DNA from: Rubrivivax albus | GTDB taxonomy: Bacteria; Pseudomonadota; Gammaproteobacteria; Burkholderiales; Burkholderiaceae_C | Length of the DNA: 64,000 bases | Assembly (NCBI RefSeq): GCF_004016515.1 | Contig: NZ_SACT01000002.1 | Coordinates: 372,001-436,000, forward strand | Direction of reading: 5' to 3' | In this document: piece after piece, positions 35,008 to 44,883 of the stretch | Layout of the letters: every line of letters begins with the position of its first letter | Numbering within the stretch: position 1 is the first letter of the stretch | Notes under the pieces: model-generated | What the model was told of the DNA's origin: nothing | Seen by the model: only the letters and a program-made list of their open reading frames with translations | Databases searched by the model: none | Translations under genes and position numbers: made by a program

Positions 35008-35732
35008 GTCCCGACACCAAGCGTCGGGCCTTCCTGGGCAGCGTGGCCGCCTTCGGCGGCGCGCTGCTGGCACCCGGCATCCACCTGATCGAGGTCGCGA
35101 ACGCCGCGCCATCCGCGGGTGCGGATGCCAAGGTGCGCTGGGGCCTGCTGATCGACACCACCAAGTGCGCGCCGGGCTGCAACGACTGCGTCACCGCCTG
35201 CAACACCGAAAACGGCCTGCAGGCCGACACGCGCGCCACCACCCCGCAGTGGATCCGCAAGGTCGAGATCAAGGAGATCAAGACCGGGCGCACGGCCTCG
35301 GTGCCGGTGATGTGCCAGCACTGCGCCGAGCCGCCCTGCGTGGACGTCTGCCCCACCGGCGCCTCGTTCAAGCGCGCCGACGGCATCGTACTGGTGGACC
35401 GCCACAGCTGCATCGGCTGCCGCTACTGCATGATGGCCTGCCCCTACAAGGCGCGCAGCTTCGTGCACGAGCCGCTGACCGACCAGCAGCCCGACGTGCC
35501 ACGCGGCAAGGGCTGCGTCGAAAGCTGCACGCTGTGCGTGCACCGCATCGACCGAGGCGAACGGGTCACCGCCTGCGCCGAGGCCTGCACCAAGGCCGGC
35601 CACGACGCCATCCTGTTCGGTGACCTCAACGACCCGGACAGTGCCATCGCCAAGCGCGTGCGCGAGATCCGCAGCACGCAGCTGCGCGCCGACCTCCGGC
35701 TGGACCCAGGCGTGCGCTACGAGGGCCTGTGA
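35004..35732 (+). CDS. dsrO: DsrO, periplasmic iron-sulfur subunit of DsrMKJOP
   Basis: This 242-residue ferredoxin-like protein has a Tat signal (KRRAFLGSVAAFGGAL) and four cysteine groups (CAPGCNDCVTAC, CQHCAEPPCVDVCP, CIGCRYCMMACP, CVESCTLC) for [4Fe-4S] clusters. It mediates electron transfer between DsrJ and DsrP. The ATG overlaps the end of dsrJ. Confidence 0.95.
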   Translation: MSPDTKRRAFLGSVAAFGGALLAPGIHLIEVANAAPSAGADAKVRWGLLIDTTKCAPGCNDCVTACNTENGLQADTRATTPQWIRKVEIKEIKTGRTASVPVMCQHCAEPPCVDVCPTGASFKRADGIVLVDRHSCIGCRYCMMACPYKARSFVHEPLTDQQPDVPRGKGCVESCTLCVHRIDRGERVTACAEACTKAGHDAILFGDLNDPDSAIAKRVREIRSTQLRADLRLDPGVRYEGL

Positions 35733-36931
35733 TGAACACCACCGCCGCCCTTCGTCCCACGCCACAGGCCCAGACCCGCCTGTTCTGGATGCTGCTGGCG
35801 CTCGGCGCCGCCGTCACCGGCATCGGCCTGCTCGCCGCTCACCACATGGAGACTGCGGGCCACGTGGCCACCGGCATGGACAACCAGGTCGTCTGGGGCC
35901 TGCCCCACGTGTTCGCCATCTTCATGATCGTGGCCGCCTCGGGCGTGCTCAACGTGGCGTCGGTCGGCTCGGTCTTCGGCCAGCCGGCGTACAAGGTGCG
36001 CGCGCCGCTGTCGGGCCTGCTGTGCATCGCGATGCTGGCCGGCGGCCTGATGGTGCTGATGCTGGACCTGGGCCGCCCCGACCGCGTGATCGTCGCTGCC
36101 ACGCACTACAACTTCACGTCGGTCTTCGCCTGGAACGTGTTCCTGTACTCCGGCATGGTCGGCATCGTCGCGGTCTACCTGTGGACGATGGCCGAGCGAC
36201 GCCTGAACCCGTACAGCAAGCCCGCGGGCCTCGCGGCGCTGGTCTGGCGCTTCCTGCTGACCACGGGCACCGGCTCCATCTTCGGCTTCCTGGTCGCGCG
36301 CCAGGCCTACCAGTCGGCCCTGCTGGCGCCGATGTTCATCGTGCTGTCCTTCGGCTGGGGCCTGGCGGTCTTCCTGCTGGTGCAGGCGGCCATGATGCGC
36401 TGGAACGGCCAGGCCATGCCCGGCGACGTGCAGCGCCGTCTGAACCGGCTGCTGGGCGTTTTCGTCGCCGCGGCACTGTACCTGGTGGCGGTGTACCACC
36501 TCACCAACCTGTATTTCGCACGCCAGCAGGCTTTCGAGGCCTTCATCCTGCTGGGCCAGAACGGCGGCGACCTGTTCGCCGGGCTGCTGTGGGTGGGCTT
36601 CGTCGGTGTCGGGTCGGTGCTGCCGATGGTGATGCTGTTCAGCGCCCGCTTCGCCAACCCGCGCTGGACGCTGGTGGCCGCGACCCTGGTGGTGCTGGGC
36701 GCCTTCGCCTTCCTCTATGTCTTCATCATCGGCGGCCAGGCCTTCCCGCTGGAGATCTTCCCGGGCTGGGCGGCCAGCAGCAGCTTCGGCGACGGCCACG
36801 TGGCGCACTACGTGCCGAAGCTGCCGGAATGGCTGCTGGGCCTCGGCGGGCTGGGCGCGGCCTTCGTGCTGACGACGGTCGGCGTGCGTGTGCTGGACGT
36901 GATGCCACGCGACGAGAACCTCAAGGCATGA
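35732..36931 (+). CDS. dsrP: DsrP, NrfD-like membrane quinone-binding subunit
   Basis: This 399-residue protein has about ten transmembrane helices and belongs to the NrfD/PsrC family of quinone-interacting subunits. The ATG at 35732 shares one base with the dsrO stop. A GTG one codon earlier is an alternative start. Confidence 0.94.
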   Translation: MNTTAALRPTPQAQTRLFWMLLALGAAVTGIGLLAAHHMETAGHVATGMDNQVVWGLPHVFAIFMIVAASGVLNVASVGSVFGQPAYKVRAPLSGLLCIAMLAGGLMVLMLDLGRPDRVIVAATHYNFTSVFAWNVFLYSGMVGIVAVYLWTMAERRLNPYSKPAGLAALVWRFLLTTGTGSIFGFLVARQAYQSALLAPMFIVLSFGWGLAVFLLVQAAMMRWNGQAMPGDVQRRLNRLLGVFVAAALYLVAVYHLTNLYFARQQAFEAFILLGQNGGDLFAGLLWVGFVGVGSVLPMVMLFSARFANPRWTLVAATLVVLGAFAFLYVFIIGGQAFPLEIFPGWAASSSFGDGHVAHYVPKLPEWLLGLGGLGAAFVLTTVGVRVLDVMPRDENLKA

Positions 36932-36932
36932 C

Positions 36933-38336
36933 ATGACGACACCGCGCCTGTTCGTCGCCGCCGCGCACAAGTCCTCGGGCAAGACCACGGTCACGCTAGG
37001 GCTGGCCGCCGCGTTGAACGCCCGCGGCGTGGCGGTGAAGGCCTTCAAGAAGGGCCCGGACTACATCGACCCGATGTGGCTGGGCCGCGCCAGCGGTTCG
37101 CCCTGCTTCAACCTCGACCCGCACCTGATGGACGGTGCCGAGATCGATGCGCTGTTCGCGCGCGAATCGGCCACGGCCGACGTGGCGCTGGTGGAGGGCA
37201 ACCATGGCCTGTTCGACGGCATGGCGCTGGACGGCAGCGACTGCAACGCCGCCGTGGCGAAGCGCTTGGCGGCGCCGGTGCTGCTGGTGGTGGACGTGCG
37301 CGGCAGCACGCGCGGCATAGCGCCACTGGTGCGCGGGCATCTGGCCTTCGACCCTGCCCTGCGTATCGGCGGCCTGATCCTCAACCGCGTGGGCGGCGCG
37401 CGCCACGAGGCCCGGCTGCGCGAGGTGCTGGCGCACTACTGCCCCGAGGCGCCGGTGCTCGGCGCGATCCACGAACAGCCGCTGCTGGCGGTGACGGAGC
37501 GCCACTTGGGCCTGATGCCCACGGCGGAACTGGACGATGCCGACGAGCGCGTCGGGGCCATCGCGCAGGCCATCACGGCCGCCGTGGACCTGGACGCGGT
37601 GCTCGCCCTGGCGCGCAGCGCCGGCGCGCAGCCGATGGCACCCGCCCTGCCACGCACGATGGCCGCCGCCGGCGAACGCATGCGCATCGCCATCGCCCGC
37701 GACCGTGCCTTCGGCTTCTACTACCCCGATGACCTCGCCGCGCTGCAGGCCGCCGGCGCCGACCTGGTCTTCTTCGACGCGCTGCACGACACCCGCCTGC
37801 CGACCTGCGACGGCCTCTTCGTCGGCGGTGGCTTTCCGGAAACCTGCATGGACGCACTGTCGTCCAACACCGCGCTGCGCACCGGCGTGAAACAGGCCAT
37901 CGAAGCCGGCCTGCCCACCTACGCCGAGTGCGGCGGCCTGATGTGGCTGTCGCGCAGCCTGAGCTGGCAGGGCCGGCGCGTGCCGATGGTCGGCGCCATC
38001 CCCGGCGACGCGGTGATGCAGCCCCGCCCGGTGGGCCGCGGCTACATGCGCCTGCGCGAGACCGCGGCCATGCCCTGGCCCGGCGGCAGCGCCGGTGCAC
38101 TGCTGCAGGCGCACGAGTTCCACCACTCGCGGCTGGAGGCCATCGATCCTGGTGTGCGCTATGCCTACACCGTCGAACGCGGCCACGGCATCGACGGCGG
38201 GCACGATGGTCTGCTGGTCCACAACCTGCTGGCCTCTTACGCGCACCGCCGCAGCACGGCACGCGACGCCTGGGCACCCCGTTTCGTCGCCCACGTGCGC
38301 CAGTGCCGCACCACCCACCTGGCGCACGCCGCCTGA
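36933..38336 (+). CDS. dsrN: DsrN, CobB/CbiA-like siroheme amidase
   Basis: This 467-residue protein is homologous to cobyrinic acid a,c-diamide synthase. In dsr clusters it is thought to amidate siroheme to siroamide for DsrAB. It has an N-terminal P-loop ([14 protein letters not shown]) and a C-terminal class I glutamine amidotransferase region ([23 protein letters not shown] with the nucleophilic Cys). It starts one base after dsrP. Confidence 0.93.
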   Translation: MTTPRLFVAAAHKSSGKTTVTLGLAAALNARGVAVKAFKKGPDYIDPMWLGRASGSPCFNLDPHLMDGAEIDALFARESATADVALVEGNHGLFDGMALDGSDCNAAVAKRLAAPVLLVVDVRGSTRGIAPLVRGHLAFDPALRIGGLILNRVGGARHEARLREVLAHYCPEAPVLGAIHEQPLLAVTERHLGLMPTAELDDADERVGAIAQAITAAVDLDAVLALARSAGAQPMAPALPRTMAAAGERMRIAIARDRAFGFYYPDDLAALQAAGADLVFFDALHDTRLPTCDGLFVGGGFPETCMDALSSNTALRTGVKQAIEAGLPTYAECGGLMWLSRSLSWQGRRVPMVGAIPGDAVMQPRPVGRGYMRLRETAAMPWPGGSAGALLQAHEFHHSRLEAIDPGVRYAYTVERGHGIDGGHDGLLVHNLLASYAHRRSTARDAWAPRFVAHVRQCRTTHLAHAA

Positions 38337-38351
38337 CCGGAGACGCCCCCC

Positions 38352-38708
38352 ATGTTCACGCTCACGTCCGCCGCAGCTGCCGAGATCCGCGCCGCGATGC
38401 CACGCAGCGGCGCCGATGGTCTGGCCCTGCGCGTTGCCGCGCGGCTGGAGACCGACGGCTCGCTGGCCTTCGGCATGGGCTTCGACGAAGCGCGCGAAGG
38501 CGACATGCCGCTGGAGATCGAGGGCGTGCCGCTGCTGATCGCGCAGCCGTCGCAGGCGCTGCTGGACGACGCGATGCTGGACTACGTGGAGGTCGCCCCC
38601 GGGCGGCTGGACTTCGTCTGCGTGGCGCAGACGCCCGAACACGACACCGTCGATCCGGCACCCGCCGGTGGCTGCGGCAGCGGCGGCTGCAACCGCTGCG
38701 GTGGCTGA
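38352..38708 (+). CDS. dsrR: DsrR, IscA-like protein of the dsr operon
   Basis: This 118-residue A-type scaffold relative lacks the three canonical cluster-binding cysteines, as known for DsrR of Allochromatium vinosum. It ends in an unusual tail, [13 protein letters not shown], with three cysteines, which could bind metal. DsrR is needed for proper expression or maturation of Dsr proteins in Allochromatium. The tail was not recalled from that family. Confidence 0.85.
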   Translation: MFTLTSAAAAEIRAAMPRSGADGLALRVAARLETDGSLAFGMGFDEAREGDMPLEIEGVPLLIAQPSQALLDDAMLDYVEVAPGRLDFVCVAQTPEHDTVDPAPAGGCGSGGCNRCGG

Positions 38709-38719
38709 GGAGCTTGCCG

Positions 38720-39574
38720 ATGAACCGCATGACCGATTTCGACGCCCTGCTGGCCCGGGTGCAGTTGCCCGCCAATGCGCCGCCGGCCACCGGCCGCGTG
38801 GCCCTGGTCGGCGCCGGCCCGGGCGACCCCGAACTGCTCACGGTCAAGGCCGCACGGCTGCTCGCCGCCTGCGACGTCGTCGTCTACGACGCGCTGGTGG
38901 GCGGCGGCGTGATGGACCTGGTGCCCGGGCATGTGGAGCGCCGTTACGTGGGCAAACAGCGCGCCAACCACAGCCTGTCGCAGGACCAGATCAACAGCCT
39001 GCTGGTGGCGCTGGCGCGCCAGGGCAAGCGGGTGGTGCGGCTCAAGGGCGGCGACCCGTTCGTCTTCGGCCGCGGCGGCGAGGAACTGCAGGCGCTGGCC
39101 GAGGCCGGCGTGCCCTACGAGGTAGTGCCCGGCATCACCGCGGCCTGCGGCGTGTCGGCGCACGCCGGCATCCCGCTGACCCATCGCGACTTCGCGCAGG
39201 GCTGCCTGATCGTCACCGGCCACCTGAAGGACGGCAGCTGCAACCTCGACTGGCCGGCGCTGGCGCGGCCGAAGCAGACCACCGTGATCTACATGGGCCT
39301 GGCCGGCCTGCCGGAGATCTGCGCGCAGCTGATCGCCCACGGCCTGCCGGCCACCCACCCGGCCGGCGTGGTGGAACAGGGCACGCTGCCCGGCCAGCGC
39401 GTGGTCACCGGCACGCTGGCCGACCTGCCGCAGCGGGTGGCCGAAGCCGGGCTGAAGTCGCCCTGCCTGACCATCGTGGGCGAGGTGGTGTCGCTGCACG
39501 GCACGCTGGCGTGGTTCGGCCAACGCGAGGCGACTCACGGCACCGACCTGACGGACCACGCCACCAGCGCCTGA
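38720..39574 (+). CDS. cobA: Uroporphyrinogen-III C-methyltransferase
   Basis: This 284-residue SUMT converts uroporphyrinogen III to precorrin-2, the first step to siroheme. The SAM-binding motif [15 protein letters not shown] and the [16 protein letters not shown] motif are clear. No CysG dehydrogenase/ferrochelatase domain is fused, so those steps must be encoded elsewhere. It starts 11 bases after dsrR and supplies the DsrAB cofactor. Confidence 0.93.
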   Translation: MNRMTDFDALLARVQLPANAPPATGRVALVGAGPGDPELLTVKAARLLAACDVVVYDALVGGGVMDLVPGHVERRYVGKQRANHSLSQDQINSLLVALARQGKRVVRLKGGDPFVFGRGGEELQALAEAGVPYEVVPGITAACGVSAHAGIPLTHRDFAQGCLIVTGHLKDGSCNLDWPALARPKQTTVIYMGLAGLPEICAQLIAHGLPATHPAGVVEQGTLPGQRVVTGTLADLPQRVAEAGLKSPCLTIVGEVVSLHGTLAWFGQREATHGTDLTDHATSA

Positions 39575-39611
39575 CCGACCGCGCCGGCCATCGCAGCAGG
39601 CACCGCCCGCG

Positions 39612-40154
39612 TCAACGCGCCGGCATCTCGAACACCAGGCAGGTGGTGGTGCCGTGGGCGTACAGCTTCCCGTCCGGGCCGACGATGCGCCCTTCCGCGG
39701 TGGCGAGTTGCCGGCCGCAGTGCAGCACCTTCGCCATCGCGCGCAGCGGGCCCTGCGCGGGCGTGGCGCCGCGCACGATGTTCACGCTCAGCTCCGCCGT
39801 GGTGTAGCCGCGCCCGGCCGGCATCAGGGTGTGCACGGCGCAGCCCAGCGCCGAGTCGAGCAGCGTCGCGTACCAGCCGCCGTGCACGCCGCCCATCGGG
39901 TTGAGGTGCTTGCGCTGCGGCATGCCCTGGAACACCGCCTCGCCAGGTGCCACCGACACGAGGCCGAAGTCCAGGGTATCGGCGATGTGCGGGTAGGGCA
40001 GTTCGCCGGCGAGCATGGCCTGCAGCACCTCCAGCCCGGTGCGGCCGGCCGCCTGGGTCGGCGTGATGAAGCCGGGCCCGGCCTGGGCAGCACGCATGCG
40101 CTGGCGCACGGCTTCGAATTCTTCGTTCCACTGCAGCGAGGTGACATCGGACAT
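39612..40154 (-). CDS. PaaI-type acyl-CoA thioesterase
   Basis: This 180-residue hotdog-fold protein has the HLNPMGGVHGGWYATLLDSA motif typical of PaaI/YbgC-like thioesterases. The ATG at 40154 (MSDVTSLQWNEEF) is preferred over a TTG ten codons upstream, which lies close to the operator palindrome. It is divergent from the MarR regulator gene and probably controlled by it. Confidence 0.83.
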   Translation of the reverse strand: MSDVTSLQWNEEFEAVRQRMRAAQAGPGFITPTQAAGRTGLEVLQAMLAGELPYPHIADTLDFGLVSVAPGEAVFQGMPQRKHLNPMGGVHGGWYATLLDSALGCAVHTLMPAGRGYTTAELSVNIVRGATPAQGPLRAMAKVLHCGRQLATAEGRIVGPDGKLYAHGTTTCLVFEMPAR

Positions 40155-40186
40155 CGGGTAGGCATTCAAACGTTGCAGATGCAAGT

Positions 40187-40200
40187 ATTGTAGCTACAAT
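40187..40200. promoter_or_regulatory. Perfect palindrome ATTGTAGCTACAAT, probable MarR operator
   Basis: This is a perfect 14-base palindrome in the short spacer between the divergent thioesterase and marR-type genes. It sits 8 bases before the marR start. Its position and symmetry fit the binding site of the MarR-family regulator encoded next to it, which would control both directions. Confidence 0.75.
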
Positions 40201-40207
40201 TATTTGC

Positions 40208-40693
40208 ATGACTCGTGCGCCCACGTCCACCGCGTCTGCCACGCCCCGCGGCTGCACCAGCTTCAAGCTGCGACAGCTGACGCGGTGCGTGGCCAGCCGC
40301 TACGACGCCGAGCTGGCCGCCGCCGGCCTGAAGACCACGCAGTACTCGCTGCTGTCGCACGCGCAGGCGCTGGGGCCGGTGGCGCCAGGCGAGCTGGCCC
40401 GGGCGATGACCATGGACGCCTCGACGCTGACGCGCAACCTCAAGCCGTTGCTGGCCGCCGGCTGGGTGACGCTGCAGCCCGGCCCGGACGGCCGGTCGCG
40501 CCGCGTCGAGCTCACCGCGGCGGGCCGCGTCAAGCGGGCCGAAGCCCAGCGCCGGTGGCGGGCGGCTCAGGAGGGTCTGCAGGCCGCGCTCGGCCAGGCG
40601 CGCACGGCGGCGCTGCATGCAATGCTCGACGACGCGCTGGCCCGGCTCGATCCCGCGGCATCGGCGGCCAGTGAGGCCGCCGATGCCCGCTGA
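40208..40693 (+). CDS. MarR-family transcriptional regulator
   Basis: This 161-residue winged-helix regulator has GELARAMTMDASTLTRNLKPLLAAG (recognition helix) and the wing segment PDGRSRRVELTAAG. MarR repressors usually bind palindromes near their own start, and one is found upstream. It overlaps the MATE exporter gene by 11 bases, so it likely controls the exporter and the divergent thioesterase. Confidence 0.87.
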   Translation: MTRAPTSTASATPRGCTSFKLRQLTRCVASRYDAELAAAGLKTTQYSLLSHAQALGPVAPGELARAMTMDASTLTRNLKPLLAAGWVTLQPGPDGRSRRVELTAAGRVKRAEAQRRWRAAQEGLQAALGQARTAALHAMLDDALARLDPAASAASEAADAR

Positions 40694-42086
40694 CCAGCCA
40701 CACCCCGCCCTCGACCCGCGCACGCGCGAACTGCTCGAAGGGCCCATCACCCGCACCCTGCTGCGGCTGGGCGCGCCCAACGTGCTGGTGATGCTGGCGC
40801 AGGCCGCGGCGGGCCTGATCGAGACCTACTTCGTCGGCCGCCTGGGTACCGACGCGCTGGCCGGCATGGCGCTGGTGTTCCCGATGGTCATGCTGATGCA
40901 GATGACCTCGGCCGGCGCCCTGGGCGGCGGCATCGCCTCGGCCATCGCCCGCGCGCTGGGCGCGCGCCGTCGCGACGACGCCAATGCGCTGGTGGGCCAT
41001 GCGCTGCTGATCGCCACGCTGTTCGGCCTCGCCTTCATGGTCGTCGTGATCGGCGGCGGACGCGTGCTGTACGCGGCCATGGGCGGCCACGGCGCGGCGC
41101 TGGAGGCGGCGCTGGCCTATTCCGGCTGGGTCTTCGGCGGCGCGGTGCTGATCTGGTGGTTCAACGCCCTGTCGGCCGTCATCCGCGGCACGGGCCACAT
41201 GGCCATGCCGGCACTGGTCACGGTGCTGGGCACGGCAGTGCTGGTGCCGGTGTCGCCGCTGCTGATCTTCGGCTGGGGTGCCTGGCCCGGCCTGGGCATC
41301 GTGGGTGGCGCGGTGGCCCTGCTGGGCTTCTACGCCATCGGCACCGCCTGGCTGGCGGCGTGGCTGTGGGCCGGGCGCAGCGCCCTTCGCCCCCACCTCC
41401 GTGGCCTCGTCTGGCGAACCACGCTGTTCGCCGACATCCTGCGCGTGGGCCTGCTGGGCATGGTGTCCACGGTGTCGACCAGTCTGGTGATCGTGATCGG
41501 CACCGCGCTGGCGGGCGCCTTCGGCACCGCGGCGATCGCCGGCTACGGCACCGCCACGCGGCTGGAGTACCTGCTGGTGCCGCTGGTGTTCGGCCTGGGC
41601 GCGCCATTGATCGCGATGGTGGGCACCTGCATCGGCGCCGGCCAGCGAGAGCGTGCGTTGCGCGCCGCGTGGACCGGCGCCGCCCTGGCCTTCGCGATGA
41701 CGGAAGCCATCGGCCTGGCGGCCGCTGCCTTTCCGCACGCCTGGCTGTCGCTGTTCGACCACGACCCGGCCATGCTCGCGGCGGGCAGCAGGTACCTGCG
41801 CACGGTGGGCCCGCTGTACGGCTTCTTCGGGCTCGGGCTGGTGCTGTACTTCGCGTCGCAGGGCGCGGGGCGGCTGCGCTGGCCGGTGATCGGCAACCTG
41901 TGCCGCCTGGGCGTGGCCACCGTCGGCGGCCTGGCCGCCGTGCACTGGGGCTGGGGTCTGGCGGGCGTCTTCGCCGCGCAGGCCCTGGCACTGGTGGTGT
42001 ATGGCACGGTGAACGCGACCACGATGGCCGGCGGCGCATGGTTCGGGCCGTTGCGCTGGCCGATGCGGGCGTGTCGCCCCGCATGA
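40683..42086 (+). CDS. MATE-family multidrug/metabolite exporter
   Basis: This 467-residue protein has about 12 transmembrane helices and the MATE family beginning (ITRTLLRLGAPNVLVMLAQAAAGLIETYFVGRLG). It exports cationic compounds using a Na+ or H+ gradient. Its substrate is unknown. The gene overlaps both neighbours by a few bases. Confidence 0.88.
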   Translation: MPADQPHPALDPRTRELLEGPITRTLLRLGAPNVLVMLAQAAAGLIETYFVGRLGTDALAGMALVFPMVMLMQMTSAGALGGGIASAIARALGARRRDDANALVGHALLIATLFGLAFMVVVIGGGRVLYAAMGGHGAALEAALAYSGWVFGGAVLIWWFNALSAVIRGTGHMAMPALVTVLGTAVLVPVSPLLIFGWGAWPGLGIVGGAVALLGFYAIGTAWLAAWLWAGRSALRPHLRGLVWRTTLFADILRVGLLGMVSTVSTSLVIVIGTALAGAFGTAAIAGYGTATRLEYLLVPLVFGLGAPLIAMVGTCIGAGQRERALRAAWTGAALAFAMTEAIGLAAAAFPHAWLSLFDHDPAMLAAGSRYLRTVGPLYGFFGLGLVLYFASQGAGRLRWPVIGNLCRLGVATVGGLAAVHWGWGLAGVFAAQALALVVYGTVNATTMAGGAWFGPLRWPMRACRPA

Positions 42087-42961
42087 TCGCCCCGTCGGCT
42101 CGCCCGAACCGGATGCCGCAGGGCCTGGCCGTCGGCGTGTCGCTGGCGGTGCATGGGTTGGTCCTGCTGGGACTGGCCAGGCTGTCCTTCGCGCCCTCAC
42201 CGCCCTCGCCTGCGCCGCCGAAGACGACGGTGCTGCTGATGCCTTCGCTCAGCGCACCGCAGCCTCAGGCATCGCCGGCACCGGCGCCGGTCATCACCCA
42301 AGCCCGGCAACGGGCGACGATGCAGCGCGCGGCCGAGACGCCGCCGCCTCGGACCGACCAGCCCCCGGCCACCCAGGCTGCGCCAGCCGCCCCCACGGCC
42401 GCCGAATGGGCCTTCGCCGCGCGTTACCCGCTCAAGAACAGCAAGGGCTACCGCTACAGCTGGGGTCAGCAGGTGCGCAGCATGATGGGTACCGCGGTGG
42501 CCGGGCCGGACCAGGGTCACGTGCGCTTCCGCGTGGAGATCGCGCCCGATGGCCGCCTGGCCCGCCTGGAGACGCTTTGGACCACCTCGGCCGTCGCCGA
42601 GCAGCGTGCGCGCCTGGCCATCGAACAGATGCCGCCGCTGCCGCCGACACCGACCGGCCGGCCCCTGGTCTTCGAGCGCACGATCTCCTTCACGCCCGAT
42701 GCGTCGGACGGCCCCCCGGTCTACCGCGACGACTGCCTGCCCGACCCGCCGGCGTTCCGCAACCCCTTCGTCTGGGACGGCCAGGGCGAGCCACCGCGCG
42801 TGACGCGGGTGCCGGCCGCGGCGACCGTTGCAGACCGCACCACCGAGGGCCTGTCGATGGAGGAATGTCTGAAGCTGCTGCCGCAGGACAGTCTCGAGGC
42901 CGAGGCGGCACAGGACCGGCGCCTGCGGGACCAGTGGGACTCCAGCATCCTGGGACGTTGA
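42083..42961 (+). CDS. TonB-like energy-transducer-type protein
   Basis: This 292-residue protein has one N-terminal transmembrane helix (AVGVSLAVHGLVLLGLARLSF), a Pro/Ala-rich periplasmic spacer (residues 35-110) and a C-terminal region with DGRLARLETL..AEQRARLAIEQ, like a TonB C-terminal fold. It may be an atypical energy transducer, as no ExbBD genes are near. It overlaps the MATE gene by 4 bases (ATGA). Confidence 0.6.
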   Translation: MIAPSARPNRMPQGLAVGVSLAVHGLVLLGLARLSFAPSPPSPAPPKTTVLLMPSLSAPQPQASPAPAPVITQARQRATMQRAAETPPPRTDQPPATQAAPAAPTAAEWAFAARYPLKNSKGYRYSWGQQVRSMMGTAVAGPDQGHVRFRVEIAPDGRLARLETLWTTSAVAEQRARLAIEQMPPLPPTPTGRPLVFERTISFTPDASDGPPVYRDDCLPDPPAFRNPFVWDGQGEPPRVTRVPAAATVADRTTEGLSMEECLKLLPQDSLEAEAAQDRRLRDQWDSSILGR

Positions 42962-42991
42962 CCCCGCGTGGCCACGGGGCCCGACCGCGCG

Positions 42992-43672
42992 CTACCGCCC
43001 TCCGTCCGGCTCGCTGCGCGCCTCCACCGCGAACACCGCCGCCTCCACGCGCGAACTCAGGTTCAGCTTGGCCAGGATGTGGCGCACGTGCAGCTTCACC
43101 GTGTCGTGGCTGATGTCCAGCGCGCGGGCGATGGCCTTGTTGCTCTCGCCGCGGGCCACGTGGTCCAGGATCTCGCGCTCGCGTTCGGTCAGCGACGCCA
43201 GCTGGCCGCGGCGGTCGGCACCGGCCGCGGGGCCGCCTTCGAGCATGCGCGCGAGCTTGAGCGTCATCGCCGGCGCCACGACGAGTTCGCCGCGGGCGCA
43301 GCGCTCGATCGACGCGATCACCATCTCCGGTTCCATGTCCTTGAGCAGGTAGCCGCGCACGCCCAGGCGCAGCGCCGCCGACAGGTCGGCCTCCGCATCG
43401 CTCATGGTCAGGATCATCGCCGGCGTGTCCACGCCTTCGGCGCGCAGGCGGCGCAGCAGGGTCAGGCCGTCGATGGCCGGCATGCGCAGGTCCAGCACCA
43501 CCAGGTCGGGCCGCTGCTCTCGCAGCACGCGCAGCACCTCGTCGGGGTCGGACAAGGCCGCCAGCACCTGCATGCCGCCACGGTGGTGCAGCAGGTCGGT
43601 CAGGCCGGTGCGGCACAGCGCGTGGTCGTCGACCAGCACCAGGCGCAGCGGGGTGGCCGTGGCTTCCGTCAT
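42992..43672 (-). CDS. NarL/FixJ-type response regulator
   Basis: This 226-residue protein has a receiver domain (Asp61 in VVLDLRMPAIDG) and a LuxR-type helix-turn-helix (SLTEREREILDHVARGESNK). It overlaps the kinase gene by four bases and forms a two-component pair with it. The next operon in the opposite direction, the DsrMK-like pair and ATPase, is the likely target. Confidence 0.9.
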   Translation of the reverse strand: MTEATATPLRLVLVDDHALCRTGLTDLLHHRGGMQVLAALSDPDEVLRVLREQRPDLVVLDLRMPAIDGLTLLRRLRAEGVDTPAMILTMSDAEADLSAALRLGVRGYLLKDMEPEMVIASIERCARGELVVAPAMTLKLARMLEGGPAAGADRRGQLASLTEREREILDHVARGESNKAIARALDISHDTVKLHVRHILAKLNLSSRVEAAVFAVEARSEPDGGR

Positions 43673-44883
43673 GAGGGCATCCCGTCCACCGGGAAGTGCA
43701 GCCGCACGCAGGTGCCGCCTTCCTGCCGGCGCGCGATCTCGATGTCGCCGCCCAGCAGCGCGGCGCGCTGGCGCATGATGTCCAGGCCGTAGTGGCGCTC
43801 GTCGGTGCCCGGCGGGCGGTCGGGCAGGCCACGGCCGTCGTCGTCGACACGGATCTCGAGCTCACAGCCATGGCGCTCGATGCTCAGCCACGCATGCCGA
43901 GCGCCGGCGTGGCGGGCGATGTTGGTCAGCGCCTCCTGCACGATGCGCTGCACCTGGTGGGCCTGCGGCGGCGGCAGCTGCAGTTCGGGCGCGTCGTCGC
44001 GCACCTCCAGCGCCACCGCGGCCTGCTCGCGCAGCGCGCGCCGGCCGGCTTCCAGCACATGCCGCAGGTCGGGGGCATCGATCGGCTCGCGCAGGTGCGA
44101 CAGCACGTTGCGCAGGTCGCCGTGCGCCTGGCCGACGGCGCTGCGCAGGTCGCCGATGTAGCGCCGGGCGCCTTCACGGTCACCGCCATCCACCGCCGCC
44201 GCCAGCAGCGGCAGCCGCATCTTGGCGAACGACAGCGTCTGCGCAATGGCATCGTGCACCTCGGCGGCCATCATCTGCCGCTCGGCCATCACGGCGGTCT
44301 GCAGCGCCTGCGCCTCCATGCGCGCGCCATGCAGCGCCAGCCCGACGACCTCGCCCAGCGTCTTGAGCAGGGCCATCACCTGCGCGCTGACGTCCCCGCC
44401 CGGCCCGAAGAACAGGCTGCACACGCCCAGCACGCGTCCGCGGTGCGCCAGCGGCACGGCCAGTACGCGGCGGCCGGGCGCCGCCAGGAAGGGGTGCGGG
44501 TGGCGTCGCGCGCAGGCGTTGCCGGCATCGCTCCACGCCACCTCCAGCGAGCCGGCCACCGCACCACAGACGCCGCAATCGGCCTCCACCGCCATCTCCA
44601 GCAGGCGCAGGTCCGGCGGCAGGCCCTGGTCGGCCACCAGCTCGAAGCCCCGGCCGTCGGCCGAGAGCACGCGCATCACGCCGGCCTCGGCACCGCAGAC
44701 GGCCACCATCTGCGGCAGGAAGCGTCGAAGGAGCGCGGTCGGATCGGCGCCACCGGCGAGGTCGGCGGTGATCTGCGCCAGCAGGGCCGGGTGGCCGGGC
44801 GGCGCTTCGGGGGTCAAGGGAGCGTTCGAGGACATGGGCACGGTCGCGCCGACCGCGGCCATCCACGGTCGACCAGCCCGCAT
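43669..44883 (-). CDS. GAF-domain histidine kinase (HisKA_3, NarX-like)
   Basis: This kinase of about 404 residues from the ATG at 44883 has a GAF-like sensory region, a HisKA_3 domain (AAEVHDAIAQTLSFAKMRL) and HATPase (EALTNIARHAGA, DDDGRGLP). It has no transmembrane segment, so it senses cytoplasmic signals. Cysteines in EADCGVCG and GNACARRHPHPF could bind a redox-active cluster or heme. The start at 44883 has GGAAGGG upstream. Starts at 44862 and 44835 (MSSNAPL) are alternatives. Confidence 0.85.
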   Translation of the reverse strand: MRAGRPWMAAVGATVPMSSNAPLTPEAPPGHPALLAQITADLAGGADPTALLRRFLPQMVAVCGAEAGVMRVLSADGRGFELVADQGLPPDLRLLEMAVEADCGVCGAVAGSLEVAWSDAGNACARRHPHPFLAAPGRRVLAVPLAHRGRVLGVCSLFFGPGGDVSAQVMALLKTLGEVVGLALHGARMEAQALQTAVMAERQMMAAEVHDAIAQTLSFAKMRLPLLAAAVDGGDREGARRYIGDLRSAVGQAHGDLRNVLSHLREPIDAPDLRHVLEAGRRALREQAAVALEVRDDAPELQLPPPQAHQVQRIVQEALTNIARHAGARHAWLSIERHGCELEIRVDDDGRGLPDRPPGTDERHYGLDIMRQRAALLGGDIEIARRQEGGTCVRLHFPVDGMPS

